The notes beneath the pieces are model-generated. The model was given only the letters and a program-made list of their open reading frames with translations, ran no database searches and was not told the origin of the DNA. 46,792 bases of DNA from Pseudomonadota bacterium (GTDB taxonomy: Bacteria > Pseudomonadota > Gammaproteobacteria > Burkholderiales > SG8-39), in NCBI GenBank assembly GCA_025352885.1, contig JANXRZ010000271.1:1-46792 (forward strand). Direction: 5' to 3'. The translations under genes and the position numbers were made by a program. Positions within the stretch are counted from its first letter, which is position 1. Every line of letters starts with the position of its first letter. This document shows positions 1 to 8,043 of this stretch, one piece after another.

Positions 1-106
1 TGCACTTGAACTTGTACTCGACCTGGGCACCCGGGAAGTGATGCAGGACGACCTGCATCATGGTGAACTTGTAGAGGTCGGTGTCCAGCAGCGACTGAAT
101 TATCAA
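1..106 (-). CDS. pncB: nicotinate phosphoribosyltransferase, N-terminal fragment
   Basis: This is the first 35 codons of a gene that runs off the left edge. The translation contains [14 protein letters not shown] followed by [14 protein letters not shown], the typical PncB N-terminus. The family makes nicotinate mononucleotide from nicotinate and PRPP in NAD salvage. No ATG lies upstream in frame before the conserved block. A TTG at 106 sits about 8 bases after a GAGGAG ribosome-binding site and is the chosen start. The gene is divergent from lexA, so the roughly 100 bases between them carry both promoters. Family call is firm; the start codon is less so. Confidence 0.85.
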   Translation of the reverse strand, partial: MIIQSLLDTDLYKFTMMQVVLHHFPGAQVEYKFKC

Positions 107-172
107 AAGCTTCTCCTCGGCGGCCGATTGTAAACCGTCGCTTACCGCGTCGACGCCGCCAGGCGGGCGAAC

Positions 173-200
173 TTGCGTTTTTACCTATACTGGATATAAT
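173..200 (+). promoter_or_regulatory. lexA promoter (-35 TTGCGT, -10 TATAAT)
   Basis: TTGCGT at 173-178 and a consensus TATAAT at 195-200 are separated by 16 bases, a good sigma-70 arrangement. The predicted transcription start falls inside the downstream SOS box, so LexA bound there would block initiation. Confidence 0.7.
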
Positions 201-220
201 TACACTGTTATAAGCCACAG
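190..220 (+). promoter_or_regulatory. tandem SOS (LexA) boxes upstream of lexA
   Basis: Positions 205-220 read CTGT-N8-ACAG, a perfect match to the gammaproteobacterial/betaproteobacterial LexA operator core. A weaker copy, CTGG-N8-ACAC, lies at 190-205 and abuts it. Both cover the -10 element and start site, which fits negative autoregulation. E. coli lexA also has two adjacent boxes. Confidence 0.85.
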
Positions 221-233
221 TAGAGGCCGTGTC

Positions 234-863
234 ATGGAAGCGCTCACCGACCGCCAGTCCGAGATCCTGCAACTGATCAGGGAACTCACGGAGATTTCCG
301 GTTTCCCCCCGACGCGCGCAGAAATCGCCGAGCGCATGGGTTTTCGCTCCGTAAACGCCGCCGAGCAGCACTTGCGCGCGCTCGAGAAGAAAGGCGCGAT
401 CGACATCCTCTCAGGCGCTTCGCGCGGGATCCGCGTGAACGACCCAAAGTCAGGCGCGCGGCCCATGCGGCTCATGGAACTTCCCGTGGTCGGGCGTGTA
501 GCCGCTGGCGCGCCCATCCTGGCCGAAGAGAACGTGCAGGCGCATTACCAGGTCGACCCGAACATGTTCACGCCGAGGGCCGACTACCTGCTCAAGGTCA
601 AGGGCCTGTCCATGCGCGACATCGGCATCCTCGACGGGGACCTGCTGGCGGTCCACAAGACTTCGGAGGCGCGCACCGGGCAAGTCGTTGTCGCCCGCAT
701 CGCCGACGAAGTGACGGTGAAGCGCCTTCGCCGACGTGGCCACGCCGTCCAGCTCGTGGCCGAGAACCCGGAGTTCGAGCCGATCGAGCTCGACCTGCGT
801 ACGGACGAACTCGCAATCGAAGGCATAGCGGTGGGCGTCATTCGCAACGGGCGCAGCTTCTAG
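234..863 (+). CDS. lexA: LexA, SOS repressor
   Basis: LexA represses SOS genes and cleaves itself when stimulated by RecA filaments on single-stranded DNA. The 209-residue protein has an N-terminal winged helix (about 1-70) with the typical [16 protein letters not shown] recognition region. The cleavage site is Ala91-Gly92 (RVAAGAP). The Ser-Lys dyad is Ser126 (KGLSMRD) and Lys163 (VTVKRL); the 37-residue spacing equals that of E. coli S119/K156. The ATG lies 14 bases after the strong SOS box, giving a short leader. Full length with all catalytic residues, so it should be functional. Confidence 0.97.
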   Translation: MEALTDRQSEILQLIRELTEISGFPPTRAEIAERMGFRSVNAAEQHLRALEKKGAIDILSGASRGIRVNDPKSGARPMRLMELPVVGRVAAGAPILAEENVQAHYQVDPNMFTPRADYLLKVKGLSMRDIGILDGDLLAVHKTSEARTGQVVVARIADEVTVKRLRRRGHAVQLVAENPEFEPIELDLRTDELAIEGIAVGVIRNGRSF

Positions 864-895
864 CACCACAGCCGGTCCGGCATTTAATCGATTCG

Positions 896-914
896 TCCGT
901 CCGCCGGGGACGGA
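896..914 (+). terminator. hairpin between lexA and the histidine kinase gene
   Basis: TCCGTCC and GGACGGA form a perfect 7-bp stem around a 5-base loop, 32 bases after the lexA stop. No T-tract follows, so it is either a weak terminator or just an intergenic hairpin. Confidence 0.35.
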
Positions 915-931
915 GCGAAGGCCTTTCCCCC

Positions 932-937
932 TATAAT
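932..937 (+). promoter_or_regulatory. -10 element TATAAT just upstream of the kinase start
   Basis: A consensus TATAAT ends only 10 bases before the ATG at 948. If used, transcription would begin within about 0-4 bases of the start codon, giving a leaderless or nearly leaderless message. No convincing -35 element or Shine-Dalgarno sequence is visible. Confidence 0.45.
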
Positions 938-947
938 TGCGCCCAGC

Positions 948-2759
948 ATGGCCGCAATTCAAATAACCAGATCCGCAGACAGCGCCCGCGACCGCGGGGA
1001 CCGCACGCGCGTCCTCGCCGACCAGGTCGAGCTGCTCTATCGCCAAGCCCCGCTCGGCATCCTCGTCACGGTCATCATCGGCAGCATCCTCGCCTTCGAG
1101 CTCTACTCATCGGCCAAGATCGGCGAACTGGTCATTTTCTGGGCGATGCTCATGTTGGTGGTGTCGGCGAGCCGGTTCGCCCTGGTCGTCGGTTACCGCA
1201 AGGCGCAAAACCGCAACACCGCACCCGAGATTTGGCTGAGGCGGTTTGCCATCGGCGCGCTGGGCGCCGGCGTCACCTGGGGCTTTGCCGGGGCCGTGTT
1301 TTTCCCGGGCCACACCGACGAGCAGCAGGTCTTCCTCGCTTTTGTGCTGGCCGGCATGTCCGCCGGGGGATTGCCGCTCTTCTCCGCCGTCTGGTGGGTA
1401 TACGCCCTGTTCGTAGCCGGCGTAATGGTGCCGTTCGAGGTGGTGCTGCTGACCTTCGGGTCGCGGTTATTCACAGAACTGTCGTTCATGATGCCGATTT
1501 TCTTCGCGATCAACGTATCGGTCGCATACCGCCTGAACCAGGTATTCGTCTCCGGATACCGACTGCGCGTGTCCTACGGCCGACTGACTGAGGATTACAC
1601 CCAGCTCAACCAGCGCCTCGAGCACCAACTCGTGGAACTCGAGGAAGTGCGCCGTCAGGTGGAGGCGTCCGGGCGCAAGCTCGCCCTGTTTGCCGAACGC
1701 GCGCCGATTGCGGTGCTGGAGCTCGACACCGAGGGCCGCATCAAGGAGGTCAACCGCGAAGCTGAAAATCTCTTCGGCTACCCGGCAGGAGAGCTCATCG
1801 AGCAAGGCGCGTCGATCAAGATTCTGGTGCGCCCTTCAAACCACCATGAATTCGACGCCCGCTGGCAGAACCTGCTCGAAAAACGCGAATCCGTGGCCGG
1901 GCTCAAGATCAGCAACCCGCGGCGAGACGGCATCGAGGTCGTCTGCGAGTGGACGGTCACCCCACTGGTCAACCCGGACGGCAGCATCATCTCCGTCATC
2001 GCGCAAGGCCGGGACATCACCCAGCAGCTCGAGGCAGACAGGCTGAAGCAGGAGTTCACTTCCACGCTCTCGCATGAACTGCGCACGCCGCTCACCTCCA
2101 TCATCGGGTCCCTGCAGCTGGTGAACGCGGGCGTTCTGGGCGACCTGAATGCGGACCAGGCCGAGCTGACCGAGGTGGCCGAGCGCAACGGCCAGCGCCT
2201 GCTCGACCTCATCAACGACATCCTCGACATCGAGAAGATCGAATCGGGCAAGCTGACACTCTTCTCCGAGCCCATGCCCATGGACGAGCTGCTGAGCGAG
2301 TCGGTCAAGCTGAACCAGGGGTTCGCCGACCGCTACAAGGTGAAGCTTGCGACCAGGGGCGTCCAGCCGGACATCGTCGTCAACGCCGACAGAAAGCGCC
2401 TGCTGCAGGTAATGACGAACCTCATCTCGAACGCCGCGAAGTTTTCGCCCACCGACGGCACGGTCGACATCGAGATGCGCCAGAAGGCCGGCCGTGTAAC
2501 GGTCTCGGTGGGGGACCGTGGCACCGGCATCCCGGAGAATTTTCGCAATCGCATTTTCGGCCGATTCGCGCAGGCCGATTCCGCCGACACCCGTGCCAAA
2601 GGCGGGACGGGCCTTGGCCTTGCGATCTGCAAGCGCCTGATCGAGATGATGGACGGCACGATCGGCTTCGACAACCGTGAAGGCGGCGGCACGACATTCT
2701 GGTTCGAGCTGCCGGTTCACGTCCCGGCCGTCGCGCCTGCGGTCGCGGCCTCCACTTAA
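948..2759 (+). CDS. membrane-bound PAS-domain hybrid-less sensor histidine kinase
   Basis: A 603-residue sensor kinase. Residues about 36-195 hold roughly six hydrophobic segments, forming an integral-membrane sensor. A coiled-coil linker follows (about 210-245), then a PAS domain (about 245-360), a HisKA domain with the phospho-acceptor His376 in STLSHELRTPL, and a HATPase domain with the N box NLISNAAKFSP and glycine boxes (DRGTGIP, GGTGLGLAI). It has no receiver domain of its own. The CheY-like gene follows 8 bases after its stop and is the likely direct partner. A separate Hpt gene nearby hints at a wider phosphorelay. The ligand cannot be inferred. The start has no clear ribosome-binding site but has a -10 box just upstream. 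Confidence 0.9.
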   Translation: MAAIQITRSADSARDRGDRTRVLADQVELLYRQAPLGILVTVIIGSILAFELYSSAKIGELVIFWAMLMLVVSASRFALVVGYRKAQNRNTAPEIWLRRFAIGALGAGVTWGFAGAVFFPGHTDEQQVFLAFVLAGMSAGGLPLFSAVWWVYALFVAGVMVPFEVVLLTFGSRLFTELSFMMPIFFAINVSVAYRLNQVFVSGYRLRVSYGRLTEDYTQLNQRLEHQLVELEEVRRQVEASGRKLALFAERAPIAVLELDTEGRIKEVNREAENLFGYPAGELIEQGASIKILVRPSNHHEFDARWQNLLEKRESVAGLKISNPRRDGIEVVCEWTVTPLVNPDGSIISVIAQGRDITQQLEADRLKQEFTSTLSHELRTPLTSIIGSLQLVNAGVLGDLNADQAELTEVAERNGQRLLDLINDILDIEKIESGKLTLFSEPMPMDELLSESVKLNQGFADRYKVKLATRGVQPDIVVNADRKRLLQVMTNLISNAAKFSPTDGTVDIEMRQKAGRVTVSVGDRGTGIPENFRNRIFGRFAQADSADTRAKGGTGLGLAICKRLIEMMDGTIGFDNREGGGTTFWFELPVHVPAVAPAVAAST

Positions 2760-2767
2760 GGACTTCC

Positions 2768-3157
2768 ATGCCTGCCACCCCGCTGAACCGAATTTTCTAT
2801 GCAGAGGACGACGAGGATATCCAGCGCATCGTGCGCATGTCGCTCGAGCGCCTGGGAAAGATGACGGTTATGATCGAGAGCGATCCGTTGAAGGCCATCG
2901 AAGGCATCAAGGCCTTCAAGCCGGACCTGGTGATGCTCGACTGGATGATGCCGGGAATGGATGGCCCGACCTTGCTCAAGACGATGCGGATGCAGCCGGA
3001 CACTGCCTTGTACCCCGTCGTATTCATAACGGCCAGGGCTACCCAGAAAGACCACGCGGAGTTGACCGCGCTCGGGGCGGCGGGAATCGTTTCCAAGCCT
3101 TTCTCGCCGAAGGACCTGCCCGAACAACTGAAGGCGATCTGGGCGAGCCTTCCTTAG
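2768..3157 (+). CDS. single-domain CheY-like response regulator
   Basis: The 129 residues are one receiver domain with no output domain. The acidic pocket is in YAEDDED (residues 11-17), the phospho-acceptor is Asp58 (VMLDWMMPG), the switch Thr is in FITAR (about 88) and the conserved Lys is Lys110 (VSKPFSP). Such proteins act by protein contact or pass phosphate to an Hpt protein. It lies 8 bases downstream of the sensor kinase gene and is surely co-transcribed with it. Its stop is 3 bases from the end of the convergent REC-kinase gene, and no terminator lies between them. Confidence 0.92.
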   Translation: MPATPLNRIFYAEDDEDIQRIVRMSLERLGKMTVMIESDPLKAIEGIKAFKPDLVMLDWMMPGMDGPTLLKTMRMQPDTALYPVVFITARATQKDHAELTALGAAGIVSKPFSPKDLPEQLKAIWASLP

Positions 3158-3160
3158 GCC

Positions 3161-4402
3161 CTATCGTTGCGCTTCGGCCTGGTAGAACTTTCTCGAGAGG
3201 AACCCGAGCACTTCGTCGGCGTTCCTGAACCGCGCATCGCGGTCCTTCTCCACGAGCTTGTCCACAAGGCGCTGGTACGCTTCGAGGTGCGCCGGGAGCG
3301 CCGGTGGCGGGGTGTTCAGGTGATGAAGCGCAACCTCGACGGCCGACGCGCCGCTGAAAAGGTGTTCGCCGCTGAGCATCTGGTATAGCAGCACGCCGGC
3401 GCTGTAGATGTCCGTTCGCAGGTCCAGCGCCCGCCCCTGCACCTGTTCGGGGCTCATGTAGCGCGGCGTCCCGAGAATCTCGCCGTGGTTCGTCAGGTCC
3501 GCGGCATCGACGTGCTTGGCGATGCCGAAGTCGACGATGGCAAGGCTGCCGTCGTTTCTGAACATCAGGTTCTGCGGCTTGAGGTCCCGGTGCAGGACGC
3601 CGGTTTCGTGGATGTCGCCGAGCGCGAACATGAGCTCCCGAAAAATGTTCAGCGCGGCCGCGGGGTCCATTGGCTTGCCGTCTAGGCGCTGGCTCAAGTC
3701 CCCGCCATCGAAGAACTCCATGACCAGGTAGGCATGGCCTTCAGAAACGCCGTGCCCGTGGATGCGGGCGACGTGCGGGCTGCGGATGCGCTCGATCAGC
3801 GAATACTCCGCGAGGAACCGCTCGAGCGACGTCGGGTCGTCCGTCACCTCGTTTCTGAGGATCTTGACGACGAGCGGCTCGTCGTCCTTCTCGCGTGAGG
3901 CAAGGTAGACGCGGGACATGCCGCCCTCGCCGATCATGTGCAGGATGCGGATGCCGGGAACCGAAATCCTCGTGCCTAGCGTCTGGCCTTCAAGCCGGGC
4001 CGCGACTTCGGGCGTGACCGTCTGCTCGATCTTCTTCTGGGTAACGTCGCGAATCGAGTTCAGCAGGCGCTCGCGCGTTAGCTCCTGCTTTCTCAGGTAA
4101 TCGTCTGCGCCGAACTTCATCGCGCGGACCGCAATCACTTCGTTGCCCGCACCTGTGAGGAAAATTATCGGCGGGCAGTCATTGCGGGCCTTGAATTCAC
4201 GCAGCCATTCGAGCCCGTCGCCCCGGCCGAGCATGTAGTCGAGGATCATGACGTCGTATTTGCCGAGCGGGAAATCGTCGCCGGGCAGATCCTGCGCGAG
4301 CGGGTCGAACTCCTCCACCTGGGCCTGCGGCCACTGCTTCATTATGTAATGGGACAGGAGGTTTCGCAGGTCCTCGTCGTCATCGATGATGAGCACGCGC
4401 AT
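3161..4402 (-). CDS. receiver domain fused to a Hanks-type Ser/Thr protein kinase
   Basis: A 413-residue fusion. Residues 1-115 are a receiver domain with Asp55 (MILDYMLG) and Lys105. Residues about 150-405 are a eukaryotic-like protein kinase: glycine loop IGEGGMSRVYL (158-168), ATP-binding Lys180 (VVKIL), catalytic loop HRDLKPQN (271-278), DFG at 291-293 and GTPRYMSPEQ in the activation segment. All core catalytic residues are present, so it should phosphorylate Ser/Thr. There is no transmembrane segment or PASTA domain, so it is cytoplasmic. The receiver probably lets a histidine kinase or Hpt protein control kinase activity. It starts 1 base after the cyclase stop in a three-gene operon. 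Confidence 0.92.
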   Translation of the reverse strand: MRVLIIDDDEDLRNLLSHYIMKQWPQAQVEEFDPLAQDLPGDDFPLGKYDVMILDYMLGRGDGLEWLREFKARNDCPPIIFLTGAGNEVIAVRAMKFGADDYLRKQELTRERLLNSIRDVTQKKIEQTVTPEVAARLEGQTLGTRISVPGIRILHMIGEGGMSRVYLASREKDDEPLVVKILRNEVTDDPTSLERFLAEYSLIERIRSPHVARIHGHGVSEGHAYLVMEFFDGGDLSQRLDGKPMDPAAALNIFRELMFALGDIHETGVLHRDLKPQNLMFRNDGSLAIVDFGIAKHVDAADLTNHGEILGTPRYMSPEQVQGRALDLRTDIYSAGVLLYQMLSGEHLFSGASAVEVALHHLNTPPPALPAHLEAYQRLVDKLVEKDRDARFRNADEVLGFLSRKFYQAEAQR

Positions 4403-4403
4403 G

Positions 4404-5531
4404 TCAGGCAGCCCGTGAAACGCCGGGGAGGGGCACGTTAAGGCAATACACCTTGATCGGCTCGGCGCGCCCCCGCAGGGTGACGTCGCCTCGCGACTCG
4501 ACCTGCTCTGGCCGCAGCGTTCCGCGAAGCGCCTCGTATACGCGGTCGCAGATGAGAACTTCGTAAGGCTGCGCGAGCTGCATGAGACGGGCAGCGCTGT
4601 TCACCGGGTTCCCGATGATTGTGTAGCTCATGTAATGCGGCGAGCCGACATTGCCGATGACCGCCTCGCCCATGCAGATCCCGATGCCCACACCCGTGCC
4701 GAGGCCCTGCTCCTTTTCCCAGGCATCGGCGACGGGTGCAAAGCGGGTCAGCATGTCCTGCGCGCAAAGCCACGCTCGAACCGCAGGATCCTTTTGCGGA
4801 AACGGAACGTTGAACCCCACCAGAAGCGCATCGCCCGCCATGTTGAAAATGGTGGCTTCGTGCCGGTAGGCAGCCTCGGCGAGGATGGAAAAATATTCAT
4901 TCAGCATTTCCACCACCCGGCCCACTTCGGTCTGGTCAGTCAGGCGCGTGAAGCCGCGGAGGTCCGCGAAGAGCGCTACAACATCCGAGCGCTGGGCCTT
5001 GGAGAAGATGTCGTCTGGTTTGCCCAGATCGCCGATGATGCGGTCGGCCAGGCGTGGGGAGACGTACCTCGAAAACGTCTTTCGGATCGCTTCCTTGCTT
5101 TGGACCTCAGCTGCAAGGCGGCGGCTTTCGAGTTCCTTGCGCGTCTCGTGCAGGCGCCTGAGCGTCTTCACCCTCGCGAGCAGTTCCTCGCGCTTCACGG
5201 GTTTGGAAAGGAAGTCGTCAGCGCCGGCCTCGATGCCGCGGACCCGGCTTTCCTGGTCTTCCAGGCCGGTGATCAGCACGATCGGGATGAGCGCCGTGCC
5301 TTCTTCGGACTTGAGACGCTGGCAGATCTCGAAGCCCGACAACCCGGGCATCATCACGTCGAGGAGGATCAGGTCCGGCGGCTCGGTCATCACGCGCATG
5401 AGCGCGGCATCGCCTTCCTCGACCACGTCCGCATGCAGCCCTTCTTTTTTCAGGATCAGGGCGAGGAACGCGCCCATGTCGGGGTCGTCATCGACGACCA
5501 GGACCCGGAACGGGGACTGCGGACCGCCCAT
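4404..5531 (-). CDS. receiver domain fused to a class III nucleotide cyclase
   Basis: A 375-residue response regulator. The receiver domain (about 8-125) has Asp58 ([10 protein letters not shown]) and Lys110. A helical linker (about 125-175) leads to a class III cyclase catalytic domain (about 183-365). Metal-binding Asp190 (FADLRGFT) and Asp234 (AGDALL) are 44 residues apart, as in known cyclases. The transition-state pair Asn311/Arg315 is present ([10 protein letters not shown]). The usual adenine-contacting Lys four residues before the second Asp is Asn230 here, and the partner position is Thr304, so ATP preference cannot be assumed. The product is a cyclic nucleotide, probably cAMP. It lies between the Hpt and REC-kinase genes. 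Confidence 0.9.
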   Translation of the reverse strand: MGGPQSPFRVLVVDDDPDMGAFLALILKKEGLHADVVEEGDAALMRVMTEPPDLILLDVMMPGLSGFEICQRLKSEEGTALIPIVLITGLEDQESRVRGIEAGADDFLSKPVKREELLARVKTLRRLHETRKELESRRLAAEVQSKEAIRKTFSRYVSPRLADRIIGDLGKPDDIFSKAQRSDVVALFADLRGFTRLTDQTEVGRVVEMLNEYFSILAEAAYRHEATIFNMAGDALLVGFNVPFPQKDPAVRAWLCAQDMLTRFAPVADAWEKEQGLGTGVGIGICMGEAVIGNVGSPHYMSYTIIGNPVNSAARLMQLAQPYEVLICDRVYEALRGTLRPEQVESRGDVTLRGRAEPIKVYCLNVPLPGVSRAA

Positions 5532-5537
5532 CAGCGC

Positions 5538-5843
5538 TCACTCATAGACGATGGTGACTTTGGCGAGATAGTCCCCGTAGGCCGCAATGCAGCTTTCGAT
5601 TGCGGCGACATCGGAAGCCCTGGCGCCGTTCTCGATGGTTTTTCCGAATTCGGAAATGGGCGCAAACCCGTAGGAATTGCCGACGCCTTTCATGCGGTGC
5701 CCGAGCTGCTTGAGCTGGTCGTAGTCACCGGCCTTGACGGCGGCCGCGAGCAAGTCCACTTCCTTAGCGCGGTTCTTGATGAAGACCGGGATGAGATCCT
5801 CGAGGTCCTTTGCGACGACTGCCGTGTAATTTATTTCGGCCAT
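5538..5843 (-). CDS. stand-alone histidine phosphotransfer (Hpt) protein
   Basis: The 101 residues form one four-helix Hpt domain with the phosphorylatable His49 in LGHRMKGVGNSYGF. Hpt proteins carry phosphate between receiver domains or from a kinase to them. It is the first gene of the operon Hpt, REC-cyclase, REC-kinase, with 6 bases to the next gene. The context suggests it passes phosphate to the two downstream receiver domains, with the CheY-like protein at 2768-3157 as a possible donor. That wiring is an inference. Confidence 0.88.
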   Translation of the reverse strand: MAEINYTAVVAKDLEDLIPVFIKNRAKEVDLLAAAVKAGDYDQLKQLGHRMKGVGNSYGFAPISEFGKTIENGARASDVAAIESCIAAYGDYLAKVTIVYE

Positions 5844-5879
5844 GGGCTCGGCTGTTCTTTTTGCAGGGCGAGGACTGGG

Positions 5880-5885
5880 ATTATA
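5880..5885 (-). promoter_or_regulatory. -10 element TATAAT upstream of the Hpt operon
   Basis: On the minus strand a consensus TATAAT ends 36 bases before the Hpt ATG, giving a predicted leader of about 30 bases. No good -35 match is visible at 16-18 bases upstream. Confidence 0.4.
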
Positions 5886-5914
5886 GAGGTTTGCGCCTCC
5901 TTCTTGCCCCGCCC

Positions 5915-6871
5915 TCAGGTACTAGCGACGTGCGCATCCGGACCAGCCTTCCCCCACAGCCAGGCCGCGCCCCGTACGCCGCTCGAGTCGCCATGCATGT
6001 TCTGGACGAGCCTGGTGTCCACCGCGTCCGCGAATACGAACCGGCCCCATATCGACGGGACCGTGCGATACCAACGCTTGACGTTCGACAGCCCGCCGCC
6101 GAGGACGATCACGTCTGGATCGACGACATTGATGATGGAAGCAAGCGCCCGGGCGAGCCGCTCTTCATAGCGCTCGAGCGTTGCGATCGAAGCCGAATCG
6201 CCGCCGGTTGCATTGGTTACGATCTGTTCCGCGCGCATTTCCTGTCCCCCGTTGCGCTCGTGGTCCGCCGCAAACGATGGTCCGGAAAGGAACGTCTCGA
6301 TGCATGCGTGCCGCCCGCAGAAGCACAAAGGTCCCGGCATCTCCTCGGGCCGTGGCCAGGGCAGCGAATTGTGTCCCCATTCACAACCGATAGCATTGGC
6401 GCCATTGAGCACTGCGCCATCGATGACGATGCCACCGCCCACCCCGGTTCCAAGAATGACGCCGAACACGACGCGCGCGCCCCGGCCGGCTCCATCCACG
6501 GCCTCGGACAGCGCAAAGCAGTTCGCATCGTTTTCGATCCGGATTTCCTGGCCGAGCGCCTTCTCGAAGTCCTGCTTGAACGGATGGCCGTTGAGGCAAA
6601 CCGAATTGGCATTTCGGAGCAGGCCGGTCGTCGGTGAAATAGTGCCGGGCGTCCCGATGCCGATCGTTGGCCTGCCCTTCCCCGCGAAGCCCGCATTGAG
6701 CCCGAGGGTGCGCTCAGTCGAGCGTACAAGGTCGACAAGGACACGGATCGTCGCCGCGTAGTCGCCGGCCGGCGTGGGGACGCGCTTGCGCTCCACGATG
6801 CGGTCCTGGCCGTCGAGCGCCGCAATCTCGATTTTCGTTCCGCCAAGGTCGATGCCGATACGGTAAGTCAT
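5915..6871 (-). CDS. mak: ROK-family sugar kinase, probably fructokinase Mak
   Basis: A 318-residue ATP-dependent hexose kinase. It has the phosphate loop IGIDLGGTK (5-13), the catalytic Asp115 in ENDANCFALSE, GTGVGGG (141-147), and the ROK zinc site His167 (EWGHN) with Cys183, Cys185 and Cys190 (CFCGRHACIE). The C-terminal stretch GDSSGVRGAAWLW and the motif NANSVCLNGHPF follow E. coli Mak closely as I remember it. ROK kinases vary in substrate (fructose, glucose, N-acetylglucosamine), so the sugar is likely but unproven. It is preceded at 109 bases by the ligase-like gene on the same strand. Confidence 0.85.
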   Translation of the reverse strand: MTYRIGIDLGGTKIEIAALDGQDRIVERKRVPTPAGDYAATIRVLVDLVRSTERTLGLNAGFAGKGRPTIGIGTPGTISPTTGLLRNANSVCLNGHPFKQDFEKALGQEIRIENDANCFALSEAVDGAGRGARVVFGVILGTGVGGGIVIDGAVLNGANAIGCEWGHNSLPWPRPEEMPGPLCFCGRHACIETFLSGPSFAADHERNGGQEMRAEQIVTNATGGDSASIATLERYEERLARALASIINVVDPDVIVLGGGLSNVKRWYRTVPSIWGRFVFADAVDTRLVQNMHGDSSGVRGAAWLWGKAGPDAHVAST

Positions 6872-6980
6872 GGTGCAAGGCGCCGAAAGGAGACGGTCGA
6901 TTGTATCGGCTTGCCACTACTGCCTGCCTAGTGCCCGCAGACCCGGCTCCTCAGGTTCCGCCGGAATTTCGTCGCGCCCG

Positions 6981-7721
6981 CTACTCCTTGAATTTCCCGC
7001 CGCGGCGGCTTTGGTACGCGACGCCGATCGGCGTCTTGACCTGCACCCAGTCCGACGTGCGACCCGAGGGATAGGAAGATTGAGCTCGCTTGGCCACGAT
7101 GCCCTCCAGTTCCAGGAAACGCGCCTCGGCGTACATGCGCTCGCCATGCTCTTCGAGGTGTCCGGCATACCAGATGCGCTCCATGCCGCGCAGGACATCC
7201 TTGAGCGCCGCCTTTCGCTCCAAGAGGGGGAGTGGCCGCAAGTCCTGGCCTGCAAGCATCAGGAGGTCCCAGCAGACCAGTGCGGCCGGTTGCCGGGAGT
7301 AGCCACAAGCGACGGCATGACCCGGCGCGAGGGCCTGGCGCCCAAGCAGACGGTCGTGATCGGGAAATCCGTCGGTGTCCACCATGAGCAGTTCGCCGTC
7401 CAACACTGTCCTCGCGGGGAGGCGATCGAGCTCTGCAATCAGGCCGGGAAACACATGGGACATCTCCCAGCCATCGCGCGTGACCATCTGCGGCGTATCG
7501 AACCGGCTGACCATGCAGCGATGCCCGTCGTACTGGATCTCGAAGACCCAGGCGCGATCGGTGAAAGGATGGCCTGCCGACTCCGGCAACGCCAGGTCAG
7601 CCGGGGTAAAGGGTCCTTTCAGCAACTTTTCAAAAAGCGCCGGGTATGCGGCCCCGACGGATCGACCCTGCGCACGGACGCCTTGAGCGTCCTTTCGTCC
7701 ACGTCCACTTTCCTTATCCAC
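6981..7721 (-). CDS. ATP-dependent DNA ligase homologue lacking the acceptor lysine
   Basis: A 246-residue protein aligned with the nucleotidyltransferase domain of LigD-type ligases. Motif I, normally E-I-K-(Y/W)-D-G-x-R, reads EIQYDGHR (61-68), so the lysine that forms the AMP adduct is Gln63. Motif III (DGELLMVD), a IIIa-like block (CWDLLML) and motif IV (EGIVAKR) are recognisable. Motif V reads WVQVKT, where the first of two usual lysines is also Gln. The protein stops just after motif V, so the OB-fold domain with motif VI is absent. No Ku or polymerase gene is adjacent. It starts at GTG with a strong GAGGAGG site upstream, so it looks expressed. It is probably a non-ligating nucleotide- or DNA-binding protein, or a decaying gene. 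Confidence 0.75.
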   Translation of the reverse strand: MDKESGRGRKDAQGVRAQGRSVGAAYPALFEKLLKGPFTPADLALPESAGHPFTDRAWVFEIQYDGHRCMVSRFDTPQMVTRDGWEMSHVFPGLIAELDRLPARTVLDGELLMVDTDGFPDHDRLLGRQALAPGHAVACGYSRQPAALVCWDLLMLAGQDLRPLPLLERKAALKDVLRGMERIWYAGHLEEHGERMYAEARFLELEGIVAKRAQSSYPSGRTSDWVQVKTPIGVAYQSRRGGKFKE

Positions 7722-8043
7722 AATTCCTCCTCAAGTCGCGCGCCGCCGTCCCCATGCCTTGGGACACGATGGAGAGGTCGCCAACCTGCGTCGATAGGGC
7801 ATCCGGGCCCGGCGTAATCGGCCGACGGTTGTAAGCGCTACCCTTACGGGCCAGTCGACAAACCGGGGCAAGTCGGGGGCCAGGCCTTCGGGCACTAGCC
7901 GCTTGGAGTAAGGCATCGTCCTACGATTCGTTGAATCGCGCGCCTACAGCGCATCGCCGCCCCCTCGGCTAATCTCGCGGTTCGTTGCCAAGCGCAACAT
8001 GCGCGGAACACATGCGCGCGCTACAGCCGATTGGAGAACGAAA
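7722..8043. other. gene-free interval of 322 bases
   Basis: No supported gene lies here. It holds the GAGGAGG ribosome-binding site of the ligase-like gene at its left end, a small inverted repeat (GTAAG / CTTAC) near 7829-7847, and two copies of ACATGCGCG at 7997-8005 and 8010-8018. At its right end GGAG at 8033-8036 serves the next gene. Short open frames on both strands lack family features. Confidence 0.5.

Noticed and set aside
4635..6170. 511-codon open frame on the plus strand
   Set aside because: Antisense to the cyclase, Hpt and mak genes; no family features and many His/Asp/Arg-rich stretches typical of GC-rich shadow frames.
7829..7847. Inverted repeat GTAAG/CTTAC as a terminator
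   Set aside because: Five-base arms without T-tract; expected by chance.
7997..8018. ACATGCGCG direct repeats as a regulatory element
   Set aside because: Short, GC-rich and only two copies.
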